Shown: positions 48,401-59,800 of the stretch, piece after piece
Layout: each line of letters starts with the position of its first letter
How positions within the stretch are numbered: the stretch's first letter is position 1
NCBI GenBank assembly: GCA_021464245.1
Contig: JADCRB010000013.1
Location: forward strand, 3,192,455 to 3,256,454
DNA from: Carallia brachiata
Lineage: Eukaryota; Streptophyta; Magnoliopsida; Malpighiales; Rhizophoraceae
DNA length: 64,000 nt
Direction of reading: 5' to 3'
Translations under genes and position numbers: made by a program
The notes under the pieces: model-generated
Seen by the model: only the letters and a program-made list of their open reading frames with translations
Told to the model about the DNA's origin: nothing
The model's database searches: none

Positions 48401-49499
48401 AAACAACTTTCAAATTAAACAATCAAACTTTTTAACACTAATAGACAAGCACATACACTATTTGACCCAAAACCCTAAATCAATTGAATGAGACAATTAA
48501 AAATAAGAGAAACAACTCACAAATAGACCAATAATTTCATTTTCAATGAAAATGGACCATAAAAAAACCAACACATGCTCAAGGATTACGAAATTTAAAA
48601 AAAAAAAAAACCAGTAACCCCACGTTCACAAAACATGAAAAAAAAAATAAAAAACAATCAGGAAAAAACTAAAAAGTTATGATTTTGGAGAATAATCAAG
48701 CCAAAACAAACAGAAATCGGGAGTATATAAATTTTTTGATTTTTTTTGTCGTTCGGGTTCAAGGAATCAGAGGAGAGGAGAGCGAAGAAGGTTAGAAATG
48801 TGTGACTAAGAATTTGGTGGGTTGGCTAAATACTATGTATATATGAGGGTATTTCGGTCATTTCACATAGCTCGTCATTGAAGACTGAGTGTTATTAGTC
48901 TTGGTATGTTATTTGTAAATTCTAATAACTTGGTATATTTTTCTAAACTATAATATGACAAATGTACCTCACATAGTTCCAAACTATAATATTATAGTTT
49001 GGTATATTATAGTTTACATCTTGTATATTATAGTTTACATAAGCAAACTATAATATGTTATATGTAATTTACCCCACATAGTTCCAATCATTCACAACAA
49101 CATAATCAATCATACAGAATAGTACCTCACAAGTACACATCTATTTAATTTAAGAGACATGCATGATCATATTATAGAACAAGTATGATCGATCTTAGGA
49201 CCCATCACAACATTTTTATAGCATATATCATAAACACCATGCTCATGCATACCATAATAGGAATCATATTAAAAACTATTTCTGTGGTGATTAGGGCCAC
49301 ATGCAATTTTCATGCTCTCTCGTCAAGAGTCTTGAAAACACAAGCTTCAAAACTAACCCCTCATAGATGCAATCAAGCTTGGATACCTAAAACAAAATGA
49401 TTCATCTACAGGTTTTTTTTTTTTTTTAAAGAGCAGCTTGCAGAAGGACAAATAGTTTCTAAATAGTGGTTGCTCTAAACATATAACAAGAAATTTTGA

Positions 49500-50300
49500 A
49501 TACTTTATTTCCTTAAAGATGGTTGACGATGAGAAAACTTTTAGAGACAATATCAAAAGTAAGATTGCTGGCATTGGCAAGGTTGGTGGAGGTAACTCTT
49601 CCATCATCAATAATATTTCTCTTATTAAAGGTCTAAAATTCAATCTGCTGAGTATTTTAGCGACCTTCTCTTATCAAAGGTCCAAAATTCAATCTCCAAA
49701 AAAAAAAAAACGCTAAGCCAAAAAACAAAAGAAGGCAAGAAGCCACAAAAAAACAAAAATCAAAAGAAGCCCAAGGAACAAAAAAAATGAAAATGAAAAA
49801 AAAAAACAAGAAGGCAAAGATGGGAATCAAACTTTAGATATCTTGAAGAGGGGCAAACAAAAAATTGAGGGTGGGCACAACTTTTACCATTGTGCTAAGT
49901 TTCAATATTTTGCTTACTAATTATATATAAGTTAAAAATTGAGGGTTGGCAAATTGCTCACCCTCACCTCTATATATATTGCCAATGATCATGGTGGAGA
50001 ATTTGGGAATGAAGGATTTGATGACTTTGCAACAGCAATGCGATATCTCATAACTTTTTAGCTCCTAGAACTCCACAGCAAAATAGAGTGGTCAAAAGGA
50101 AGAATAAAACCATGTAAGAGATGATAAGAACAATGTTGAATGAGTTCAATCTTTTATAATACTTTTGGATAGAAGCAATTCACACAACCTACTTTGTCAT
50201 CAACAAAGTTCTTGTTCATCCTATCCTTAAAAAGACATTGTATGAATTCTTAAAGATACGAAGCCAAAATTAAACTTTTTGAAAGTCTTTGGATGTAAGT
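49500..50300 (+). pseudogene. copia protease/GAG-pre and integrase segment
   Basis: 49519 onward reads DDEKTFRDNIKSK, IAGIGKVGGG, then GLKFNLLSI, matching the region after the copia protease. From about 49985 the frame DHGGEFGNEGFDDF and then APRTPQQNRVVKRKNKTM-stop belongs to the integrase core, followed by HPILKKTLYEF near 50220. Between 49700 and 49970 the sequence is low-complexity A-rich and the GAG-pre motifs are lost. Frameshifts and stops throughout. Confidence 0.7.
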
Positions 50301-50899
50301 GCTACATTCTAAACACCGAAAACAACTTAACTTTAGTAAGTTTAGCTCTAAGGTTGAAAAAGGTATGTTTTTGGGCTGTTCATCAATCAATAAGGCCTAT
50401 AGAGTCTACAATAAAAAATATTTTACTGTAGAAGAATTAATGAATGTGATATTTGATAAAACTGACCTCTACTCTTAAAAGAAAATAGGGAATGATAATG
50501 TTGCAAGTACAACAAAAACAATAGAAAAGGATAAGTCAAAACAGCAAACTGTATTCATTAATCAACTATTCAATTATGCTAATCAACCACATATAGACTT
50601 ATCTGAAGAGTAGAACAACCAGAAGAAAATGACTCCAACTTTTCTCAAGATAGAAAAGATAATACAATTCCTAAAGTGCCAAGAGAGTGGAAATATGATG
50701 CACAATCCCTTCAATAGTAAATTATCAATAATCCTTCAAACCCCTTAAAACTTGCTCTATATCTAAAAACATTGGTACTATTCTAACACTAGTGTCGCAT
50801 ATAGAACCTAAGCATATGGATGAAGCACTAACCAGCTGGTTATGAGTATAGACAAAGACGGATAAGCACAATAGTTTGAGAAAAATAAAGTTTAGATTT

Positions 50900-51262
50900 C
50901 AGTTACAAAATCTAATAATCCTCTTATCATTGAAGCTAAGTGGGTTTTTGAAATGAACTTGATGAAAGTGGCCAAATTGTGAGAAATAAAGTAAGGTTAA
51001 TTGCTAAAAGATACAACCAGGAAAAGGGCATTGATTATAATGAAACTTTTGTCCTAATCACTATAGTTACTAAGCTATAGGCCATTAGGATCCTACTTAC
51101 ATTTGCATCGCATATACATTTTAAGTTATACCAAATAGACATAAAAAGTGCCTTCCTAAATAGCTATATTAATGAAGAAGGTTATGTTGATCAACCACCT
51201 AATTTTTGCATAATGTATTTAAATTTTTAAAGGCTCTTTATCATCTGAAATCTAAGATGTAC
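50900..51262 (+). pseudogene. copia reverse transcriptase, N-terminal part
   Basis: Contains EAKWVFEMN, an indel, VRNKVRLIAKRYNQEKGIDY, NETFVLI, then FKLYQIDIKSAFLNSYINEE and YVDQPPNF, the first RT blocks of Ty1-copia. It breaks at LKALYHLK (about 51255) where the hAT insertion begins; the expected QAPRSWYERL continues at about 55192. Confidence 0.8.
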
Positions 51263-51264
51263 AC

Positions 51265-54200
51265 ACACTCCATTTTAGAGAGTTATGTTGTGTCGAACAC
51301 AGACACGCACCCAACACTCTTCAAACATGTGTCGGACACGTCAAAAAGTGTCCGAAAAAAATTGAAAAAAAATTCGAACATACATTCTGGACACAGGAAG
51401 GGGACGTGTTGGTCAGGGCTAAAAAACATTTAAAGATATTTTAGTATTTTTAAATAGAGAAAATTTTAAAGAAATATAAAAAAAAGATTCAAAGACTTTG
51501 AGAGCATCAAGTCGTCGTCATTGTTTTGTTCTTTTTTTACAACAACAGACTCAGTACTCCTCTCTACTGGTTCTTTTTCTTCTTTGGTATGTCTTTTAGA
51601 TCCCTAAAATCACTTGCTCAGTTTTTTAACCTTATTCCTTCCAAGTATCTTGTCTTTAATATCTTTATTTTGGTACCTAAATCTTTAATTTCTTACATCA
51701 ATTTTGAATTTTAAAACCTTAAATTGGGAAAACAGAAACCCACCCCACTATTTTTGATAATCCACTCCAATGCCTTCTTATGTGTCTAGAATTTTTCATG
51801 TGTCGCCCATTTTTTAAAATGAGTTTGATAATTTGTTTGGTTCTTTCTTGAGTATGTATATTTGCTTAGCGTAATTCTATATTTAAGCATCAGTCTCTAA
51901 CTTATAACCAATCCAAGACTCATCGTCGATTTTACAACAAACAAGCTATGAACAATATTCAAGAACAAGTTGAATCTTTTTAAATGATACAATCAGTGCA
52001 AACCATTGGTAGCTCTGCAAGTCTTTTAATTCAGACCTTAGACTCAACCATAAGTTGTTAATGCTCCACCGATTCTTGCCTGCACATCCATAACTCTTAA
52101 GTCTTAACAGACAGTGCAAAGGTGGTCATTTTTTTTTTTTAGTTCTTCAAATTGACATGGTATCTTGCTTGATTTAATAGTTTATAAGATGTCATGACAA
52201 GTTGTCAATTATTTCATGTTTGATTAAAAATGCTAGTATTTCTACCAATATCTAATGATTAATAGTTGTTCATCATCCAAATTTATTTTCTGAATTGGTT
52301 GCAAAAATCTTGACTTCAATTTGCCACATGCTATATATATATCATGCACTTTTGGAAACAACTGATTTTGAACAAGATTTAATTGTGTGTTTTTGTTGTT
52401 TTTATAAGCAATGAGTACTGTTGTTAAAATTACTAAAGACATAGATAGTGAGGATGATTCTAAACCATTGAGGCAATTTGTCACTAGCCTTATAAAGATT
52501 AATGGTAGTGGAGATGTATCCTTCAAATATAATATTTGTGGATGCACTTTTAAAAGTTCATAATATAGAGTGAAGGCACATTTATTAAAAATTACAGGCT
52601 ATGGAATTAATGCATGTCCTAAAGTTTCAGGTCAGTTATTGAGGGAAATGCAAAAGATGGTCGATGACGCTGGCTTATGTGAAAAACAAGCTCTACCAAA
52701 ACAGGCCAATTACCTCTTCATTCATCTTCAAGTCAATCACTTGTCAGCACATATGGGCACCTTAAATATGAGTTCTTTTAGACAAACCAGATATAAGCCT
52801 AAAAAGAGAAAAGCTGTAGGAAATTCGGCTTTGGAGAAGGATTTTAATTTGCGAGCTTAAGAGCAATTAGATAACGAAATTGCAAGAATGTTCTTTTTAG
52901 GTGGATTGCCATTTAGTCTTGTTAAGAATCCTTATTACAAAAGCTCTTTTGTATATAGATGTCTATGTATTATTAGTTGTTTTTATTTATAATGTAGATT
53001 ATGTGCTACTAGGGTACAATGCTTTATAAACAAAGTTACTTCAAAGGGAAACATCAAATATTGAAAGATTATTTGATCCTATTAAAGGCACGTGGAGAGA
53101 AAAAAAGTATAGTATCTAATGGTTTGTCAAATCCTTAAAAAAGACTTTTGATCAATTTTATGGCTATCACTAAAGGTGGGCCAATGTTCTTACGAGCCAT
53201 TAATTGTGAAGGAAAATTTAAAGACAAATATTTTATCTCTAATTTGATTAAAAAGGTGATAATAGAGGTTGGTCCTTCCTATATGATTCAAGTTGTCACT
53301 GATAATGCACTAGTTTGTAGAGCTATTGGTTTATTAATTCAACAAACTTATTCTCATATCTTTTGGACTTCATATGTGGTATATACTCTTAACTTGGCTC
53401 TTAAGAATATTTGTGCTACGAAAAATACAGAGTCTAATGAACACGTATTTAAAGAATGCTATTGGATTGCTGAGGTTGCTGAGGATGGTGTAACTATCAA
53501 AATTTTATCATAAATCATTTTATGAGACTTGCCATGTATAATGATTTTTCCAGATTGAAATTGCTTGCTATTGCAAATACCCTATTTGCATCAGTGATTG
53601 TGATGTTTAAAAAGTTCAAATCGATTAGGAATGGGTTGCAATATGATTATAAGTGAGAGGTGGTCTTTGTATCGTGAAGATGAAGTTAGAAAAGCTTGTC
53701 AAGTGAAGGATAAATTGTTAGATGATTTGTGACGGGATAAAATTGATTAAATTCTTAGTTTCACCGACCCTATATATGACATGCTTAGAGTTGCTAATAC
53801 AGATAAACCTTGTCTTCACTTAATTTGTGTATGTGGGATTCTATGCTTTCAAAAGTGAAGGCTATCATTTATAGCATGAAGGAAACGGAGCAAGTCAAGA
53901 ATCAAACTTATGGAATGTTCTTCATAGTATTTTGGCAGATAGATGGAGCGAAAGCAACACTCCCTAACATTGTCTAGCACATTCACTAAATCCTAAGTAA
54001 CACTCTTACTTTATGTTTATAATTTTCTTATTTGTATGCTTATATATTGAATATTGAAAATTTTATTTATGTTTTTTAACTTGTTTTTTTTATTATAATT
54101 AGATATTCAAGCAAAGAATGGCTTGTAAAAAATTCAAGTTGTATTCCTCAACAAAGAGATTTGGAAATATCATCAATGAAAAAAAGTTCTTATGACGATA

Positions 54201-55185
54201 TTTTCCAAATAAGGAAAAAAGAAAGATGGTGAATTTGGAGTTTGCATGAATTTGGATCCATAGATGAATTTTTAGATCAAGAATCTATAAAGGATAAGTG
54301 GGAAATGAAATCAAAGTTGTGGTGAATAATTCATGGGACATTGACTCTTTTACTTCAAAATCTTACCATAAGGTTGCTTGGACAACCTTGTTCTTCTTCG
54401 TGTTGTGAGAGAAATCGGAGTACTTATTCTTTATTCATTAGTGAAAAGGAATAAAATCACTCCACAATGAACTGCTGATTTGGTATTTGCACACAACAAT
54501 CTTCAGTCATTATGAAGAAAATCTCTACAGTATATGCATAATAAAAGGAAGATGTGGGATATTGCTGGAGATTCTTTTGAATCTATAGATGATGTTGGTG
54601 TATTGGAGATTGCAAATCTCTCTTTGGATGAGCTAGAGTTTGAAGCTATCTTATGTATGAATGATTGTGGTGACAAAAAAGAAGAAGATAACCAACCAAG
54701 TGATATGGGGTGGTTCTTATTAGTGAGTAGACAATGCATCCTTTATTTTAGCTGCTTTTGTTTTTACTTGTTATATTAGAATTGATGGTTGACATTGAGT
54801 TTGTTTTTTCTTCTTTTAGGTTTGTGAAGAATTTTGAAAGAATTTAGGTTCACTCTTAAATTTTAGTTGGTAGAATTGAGAACTTCTCTGTCATCTATAA
54901 GCTTGTTGTTCAAACACTGTTGTTCTCTTACCATTATCTAATGTTTTGAAAGTTATAAATTCATGGTTTATTTGTTATAATTAACTGTAATTTATAATCT
55001 TTACTTATAGGATTTGGGCTTGGCATAACGTGTGGCTTTTGATGCATGTTATATATTTGGTTCAATCTCTAAGCATATATATATTCATCTCGTGTTTGTA
55101 TTCTAATTTTTTTAAGATTGACGTGTCGCTTTATTCATGTCCATTATATCCATATCGCCGTGTCTGTGTCCATGTTCATGCAACC
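51265..55185. mobile_element. hAT-superfamily DNA transposon nested in copia RT
   Basis: About 3.9 kb separates CTGAAA of the copia ALYHLK motif from TTGAAACAAGCTCC of the next copia motif. Inverted ends share ACACAGACACG (about 51298 and inverted at about 55155). The 8-bp flanks ATCTGAAA and GTTTGAAA may be a diverged target duplication. The interior encodes a BED zinc finger, a DUF659-type segment and the hAT dimerisation region on the plus strand. Exact ends uncertain by some tens of bases. Confidence 0.75.
52411..54760 (+). pseudogene. hAT transposase (BED finger, DUF659, C-terminal dimerisation), decayed
   Basis: From ATG 52411: MSTVVKITKDIDSEDDSKPL, then a BED-type finger (FKYNICGCTFKSS, stop, YRVKAHLLKITGYGINACPK). 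53148-53513 is the catalytic-domain start: LINFMAITKGGPMFLRAINC, VVTDNALVCRAIG, FWTSYVVYTLNLALKNI. Later pieces include FVSPIYDMLRVANT-like and DKPCLH near 53770, and RRLLGQPCSSSCCERN-like sequence near 54380. 54534-54779 is MWDIAGDSFESIDDVGVLEI, ANLSLDELEFEAIL. Stops and frameshifts separate these. The protein would excise and insert hAT DNA; here it cannot be made intact. Confidence 0.75.
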
Positions 55186-56190
55186 TTGTTTGAAACAAGC
55201 TCCTAGGTCTTGGTATGAAAGACTAAGCTCGTTCTTAGTTGATCAAGGGTTTTCCCAAGGTAAAGTAGACACAACTCTACATTGATGACATTATTTTTAA
55301 AGCTACTAATGAAAGTTTGTGCAACGACTTTGTCAAAAGCATGTAAATATAATTGAAATAAGTATGATGAGAAAATTAAATTTCTTCTTTGGACTTTGAA
55401 TTAAGCAAATGGAAGATAGAATTTTCATCAACTAAGCCAAGTATACAAAGGAACTACTCAAAAAGTTTAACACAGATGACTCCAAATTTTATGGGACTCC
55501 TATGTATGCATCCACAAAACTAAACAATAATAAAAGTGGTCAAAAAGTAGATAACAAGGTATACATAGGTATGATTAATAGTCTTTTGCATATAACTGCT
55601 AATAGACCTAATTTAATGCACTTCATTTGCTTGTGTGCAAGATTTCAATCTAGCTCTAAAGAGTCACTCCTAGTTACTTGCAAGAGAATATTGAGATATA
55701 TGAAAAGAACCATTGGGTTAAGGCTCTGTTATCTAAGAGACCCCTCCTTTGATCTCATTGGTTAGTTAGACTCAAACTTTGCAGGTAATATAACTGAGAG
55801 GAAGAGCACCACTAGTGAATGTTAATTCCTTAAAAAGTTTATATGTCCTTTTATGGTAAGAGGCAAAGTTCTGTTGCTCTTTGAATACTAAACCTGAGTA
55901 TCTAGCAACTAGAAGCTGTTGTACTCAACTACTATAAATGAAGCAAGTACTAAAGGACCTCATATTGCATTTTGCTAATATTTCTATTATGTGTGATAAC
56001 ACTAGTGCAATTAATATGATCAAGAATCTCATCCACCATTTTCGAACTAAATACATAGACCTTAAACGTTACTTATCTGAGATCATGTATTCAAAGGTGA
56101 TGTGTCCCTTGAATTTGTAAATACAGATGACCAACTGGCAAACATATTCACGAAGCCCTTTAGTGAACAGAGATTCATAACCATTAGAGA
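55186..56190 (+). pseudogene. copia reverse transcriptase C-terminal part and RNase H
   Basis: Resumes with KQAPRSWYERLSSFLVDQGF, then YIDDIIF-like near 55285, IGMINSLLHITANRPNLMHF and ILRYMKRTIGLRLCY (55502-55765), a stop after SFDLIG, SNFAGNITERKSTTSEC of RNase H, and MCDNTSAINMIKN near 55995, ending FTNEDQLANIFTKP-like at about 56150. Typical copia 3-prime end of pol, broken by stops. Confidence 0.8.
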
Positions 56191-56569
56191 AAAATTGGTT
56201 ACTACAGAATCGGATTGATCTCTTGCATGTATAACTACTTGCTACTTGTCATGTTCTTGCATAATTCGTTTGCATAATATATTCACACATATTGTCTGAT
56301 TTCATTGAAATCTGAAAATGAAACTTATTTCTCATGTAAGAGGGTTTGATCAATTTTTTGATTAATCAGAGAGGTGGTTACTCTGACATTTAAGAAGTTT
56401 GACCATTTTTTGCACAATTTTCTAACAGCCAAATTTTCCCTCTTTAATGAAAATACAGTTTCCTTTTTAAATTTTAATGTATATATATTTATGACCTCCT
56501 TATCTGTATCAGTCTACATATAGCATTCTCATTAGAGTGAATCAATCCACAATTTCCAAACCCTGAGCA

Positions 56570-57190
56570 ATCATGAAAGATCAGTCGACTTTGATAGGGA
56601 AAAGCAATCGCCTCCAACAAACGACTTTCAAGCCACTGCCTGCAAACTCTAGCTGCGGCACTGCTAAGACGGAGAAGGGTTCAAGGAAAGAAAATCATTC
56701 TTAAACTCTCGACTTCTCAAACTGAATCAGAGAAGTCCTCGCCTCCTCTGAAACCAACTCCTCTACCTTCATCAAAGGAAGATCTTCCAAAGCTAAAAGT
56801 ATCAAGGTCATGGTGACGTAGAGAAGAAACCAATAACCTTTTCATCCCCTTCCCCATTAGAATCATTAAAACTCTATATGTTCACCAGATCAGAATGTTG
56901 TTCCTCCCAAAAAGAATCTCAGCGATCCTCGTCGAAGAAGAGTAAAGTAAACAGCCAAAAGAAAAGAAGGTGCCTTGATCTTCAAAGCAAAGATCTGTTC
57001 CGTTATTCGAAAAAAGAATTCACAAAAAGATTACACCTAATGAGCTGCCAAGAGCCTTGTCAGAAGAATCCGAGAAGGAAATTTCAGAAAGAGAAAAGGA
57101 AAGCCAACAAAGAAAAGAAAGCAGTGATAGAGGAGGTTGAAGCTAGAAGAGAATGTTTAAGATTTGATAATACTTGGATTGGATAGAAGA
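56570..57190 (+). other. Lysine/serine-rich region after pol (possible third ORF remnant)
   Basis: A 102-codon open frame at 56878-57186 and shorter frames from ATG 56573 are rich in Lys, Ser and Arg. Some Sireviruses carry an extra coding region after pol; position fits, but no specific motif was recognised, and low-complexity chance coding is possible. Confidence 0.3.
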
Positions 57191-57209
57191 TAAATACAGT
57201 GGTTATGAT

Positions 57210-57480
57210 GAAAGCTCATGAAACAAAAGAAAGAAAAAACCAAATAAATAAATAAATAAATAAGGGCGAGATATTATAGGATTTCCTACTGACAAAATCA
57301 GCAGTTTCGTACAAGAAAAATATAAAAGAAATAGAATATAAAAGTAGTTGAAAGAAATATAAAAGAAATAAAAGTAGTCTGAAAGATTTGACTTAGATTT
57401 TAGATAGGCACAGTCTTACTTTAGGTTCACATGCATAGCACAAGACTTTCGAGCTTAACCAGGGACTAGTTCCTAATTCT
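57210..57480. repeat. Copy of 6990-7163 without the PIF/Harbinger insertion
   Basis: Matches 6990-7163 and then, without the 1.74-kb insertion, 8907-8950 (TTTAGGTTCA, GACTTTCG-GCTT). Serves as the empty site for the element at 7164-8906. Confidence 0.65.
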
Positions 57481-57539
57481 CGTTGCAAACTTATTAGATG
57501 TGACTATTTATGTGTTGATTTAGCTTCTGGAGTGTTGTT

Positions 57540-58230
57540 GCTCTTAAGTTCAAATCTATAGATCATAGATACAAATACAATAATATAGATACAGTATGAT
57601 ATAAATATTAAAATATATCAATTTAAAAAAAATTAAAATATTGATACAGACACAGTTTAGACACGTTTATATATAATAAATTTTTTTTATAACTTAAAAT
57701 ATAATTTACTCTTTCCCATCTCGAACAAAAAAAAAAAGAGAAAAAAAATAAATTCCTTTCTCTTCTTACTTATTTTTTTTTGGTACTATCTTTTTTTATT
57801 TTTTTTTTCAAATCCTTTTGGTCTTAGCATCTTCTCTACCTGAGCAACCTCTGTGTCACGCGCAACTTTTGTCCACTATTGGCATACAATGGGTGCCAGC
57901 AAGTACTAACTCTTTTCCTTGACTTTTTCAGTTTTATTGTTTGCCGAGAAAAGAGGTGCCGAACGGAGGAGTGAAAAAAATTTGAATTTTTGAATCTCTG
58001 TTTTAAAAATAAAAAAATATTTTAACGTGTTTTAACCGCATCAGACACTTTTAAATCTCATATACAACGTGCATGTTTAAATTTTTTAAAAAAAAAAATT
58101 TTATGAATATTTTTAAGTGTGATAAACAAGTATCCAAAGCCTATGAAATACGTATCCGTGTCGGATATGTGTCTCACACGCCACTCCCCAAAATTGCCGT
58201 GCCCATGCTTCGCTGCTTCAAACGATAGGA
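57540..58230. mobile_element. Second non-autonomous hAT derivative, inverted orientation
   Basis: The right end contains CCGTGTCGGATATGTGTCTC and GTGCCCATGCTTCGCTGC. The left end contains AAAATATTGATACAGACACA, the reverse complement of the right arm at 5900-5990. No coding capacity. Related to the 5.4-kb copy and to the ends of the 51-55 kb element. Limits approximate. Confidence 0.5.
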
Positions 58231-59800
58231 AATTTTTTGTTCGGTGCTGGAAACCCCCTTAAACAATAACCTATCTCAATAACAACTCCTAATTTAATGT
58301 CATTTTACTTTTGGACCTGGTTTCTCATTCGAAAAAGAAAAAATAACCCAGAAGGATTATTGTAATATATTTATTCTTAAAAAAATAAATTTTAAATATA
58401 ATTAATATGACCTCAAATCTCAATCTTAAACAAATGTTACATCCTAAACGCCCAAACTCTTATATTTTAAATCCTAAAATCTAAAAAAAATGTAAAAAAT
58501 TATTAATAAAATATTAATAAAAAAGTAATAATACACGGACCGAGCAAAGTGCTCGGATGTGTACTTTTACTCTACACCTTTTTTTTTTATTATCTATTTC
58601 ATTAATTATATGTTTTGATTAGTATCGGGCACAATGGTTGTTGTGCTCACTGTCACGCCTCGCCAAGGGAACTTTTTCAGCATCATATAATAATAGGTTA
58701 ATATAAAAAAATCTATCAATAATTTATAAAGTAATAAATTTAACACAATTTTAAAAAATAACAATTTATTTTTTTAATTTTTTTATAAAAAATTTAATAT
58801 ATTGTGATATTTCTTAAATAAAATTTTTTTGTATCAATTAAGTGATAATCATACTTGTCACTAGTTACTAAAATATATGATTGTTATTTTATCAAAACAG
58901 ATATATTTTTATAAATATGTCATTAAGACAAACGAATTCTAATTACAAGAAATTACAGCATATGAAATTTATTATAAAAATTTTATAAAAATAAATTACT
59001 ATTTTTTAAAATTAATGTTAGATTTGTTCTTTCATATAAATTTGGTGATTTTTTTTATTAATTCTATAATAATTTATTTTCCTTTGTTTTTTTTTTGACG
59101 TGGTATTTGTTTTTCTTTTTTGACGTGGTAGTAGAGAGACTTAAAATGTTAGTAATCAATTTACTGTCACCCTTTTTGCGCAAAATGTACTATTTGGTGG
59201 TACGGAAAGGTACAAATTTAAGGTTACTACTTAAATACTGTTACGTGAGCATACGATTTTTGTTATATAATTCAATCATACTACAACTACAACCACATTT
59301 TTTACAACAATACACTTATTTTTTACAACAAAAAAATAAAATATAAATTTTTTTTATAAAAAATATAATTATGATTGTAAAAAAAAATATAAACAATTAT
59401 AATATAACTAAATTATATGTCAATTTTGTATGCCCATAAACCTTTTCTCTTACTACTTATATCTTCTAAGCGTGTGTGTTATGATACTCTCTTTTTCTTT
59501 GGTATCCGGTTTGATCATAGATTTGCAATAGATGCATCAAAAAAGAGAGAGCCTTTCTCACTCATTTCAGTATTAAGTCTTGTATTTTTGTGCATTTGCT
59601 ACAACTTAAGGTTTGTGCAAATAGAATGTGTATCTTTTAATTGTATTCGATTTTTTTAGTATAAAGAGGTTTTGTTAAACACTCTAATATTTTTATTTGC
59701 TTTATTAATAAATATGTACAATATGTCTTCATTCATAATTGTAAGCTTTAAACAAAAAAATTTTTAGTAATCAATGGACAAAAGAAATGTTTGTAATCAG
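58231..59800. other. AT-rich intergenic DNA
   Basis: 58580-58690 is a diverged piece of the 14-kb direct repeat (TTGATTAGTATCGGGCA, CACGCCTCGCCAAGG). Open frames at 59095-59346 and 59417-59659 are Phe/Leu/Ile-rich with no recognisable domain. No gene supported. Confidence 0.55.

Larger units (their letters stand above)
44159..49074. mobile_element. Mutator-like element (MULE), 4.9 kb, nested in copia gag
   Basis: A 9-bp target duplication CACATGGTT/CACATAGTT flanks it (44150-44158, 49075-49083). Terminal inverted repeats share AAATTACATATRACATA followed by YTAYAGTTTGCTT. Inside are a minus-strand MuDR-type transposase (about 45.2-48.4 kb) and a plus-strand zinc-finger-like reading frame near the left end, converging on each other. 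AAACTATAATAT motifs are repeated within the right 120 bp. Host copia gag sequence lies on both sides. Confidence 0.85.
42566..57190 (+). mobile_element. Decayed Sirevirus-like Ty1-copia retrotransposon with two nested insertions
   Basis: Domains in copia order (gag, protease region, integrase, RT, RNase H) on the plus strand: gag 42621-43600 with a coiled-coil-like extension to about 44150; protease/GAG-pre segment about 49500-49700; integrase about 49980-50300; reverse transcriptase about 50900-51260 and 55180-55450; RNase H about 55560-56190; then a lysine-rich region to 57186. Coding is broken by many stops and indels. A MULE splits gag and an hAT element splits RT. No 3-prime LTR was identified. 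RT domain order after integrase and the Met-tRNA primer site both indicate copia rather than gypsy. The gag extension and the extra 3-prime region suggest a Sirevirus, with less certainty. Confidence 0.8.
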
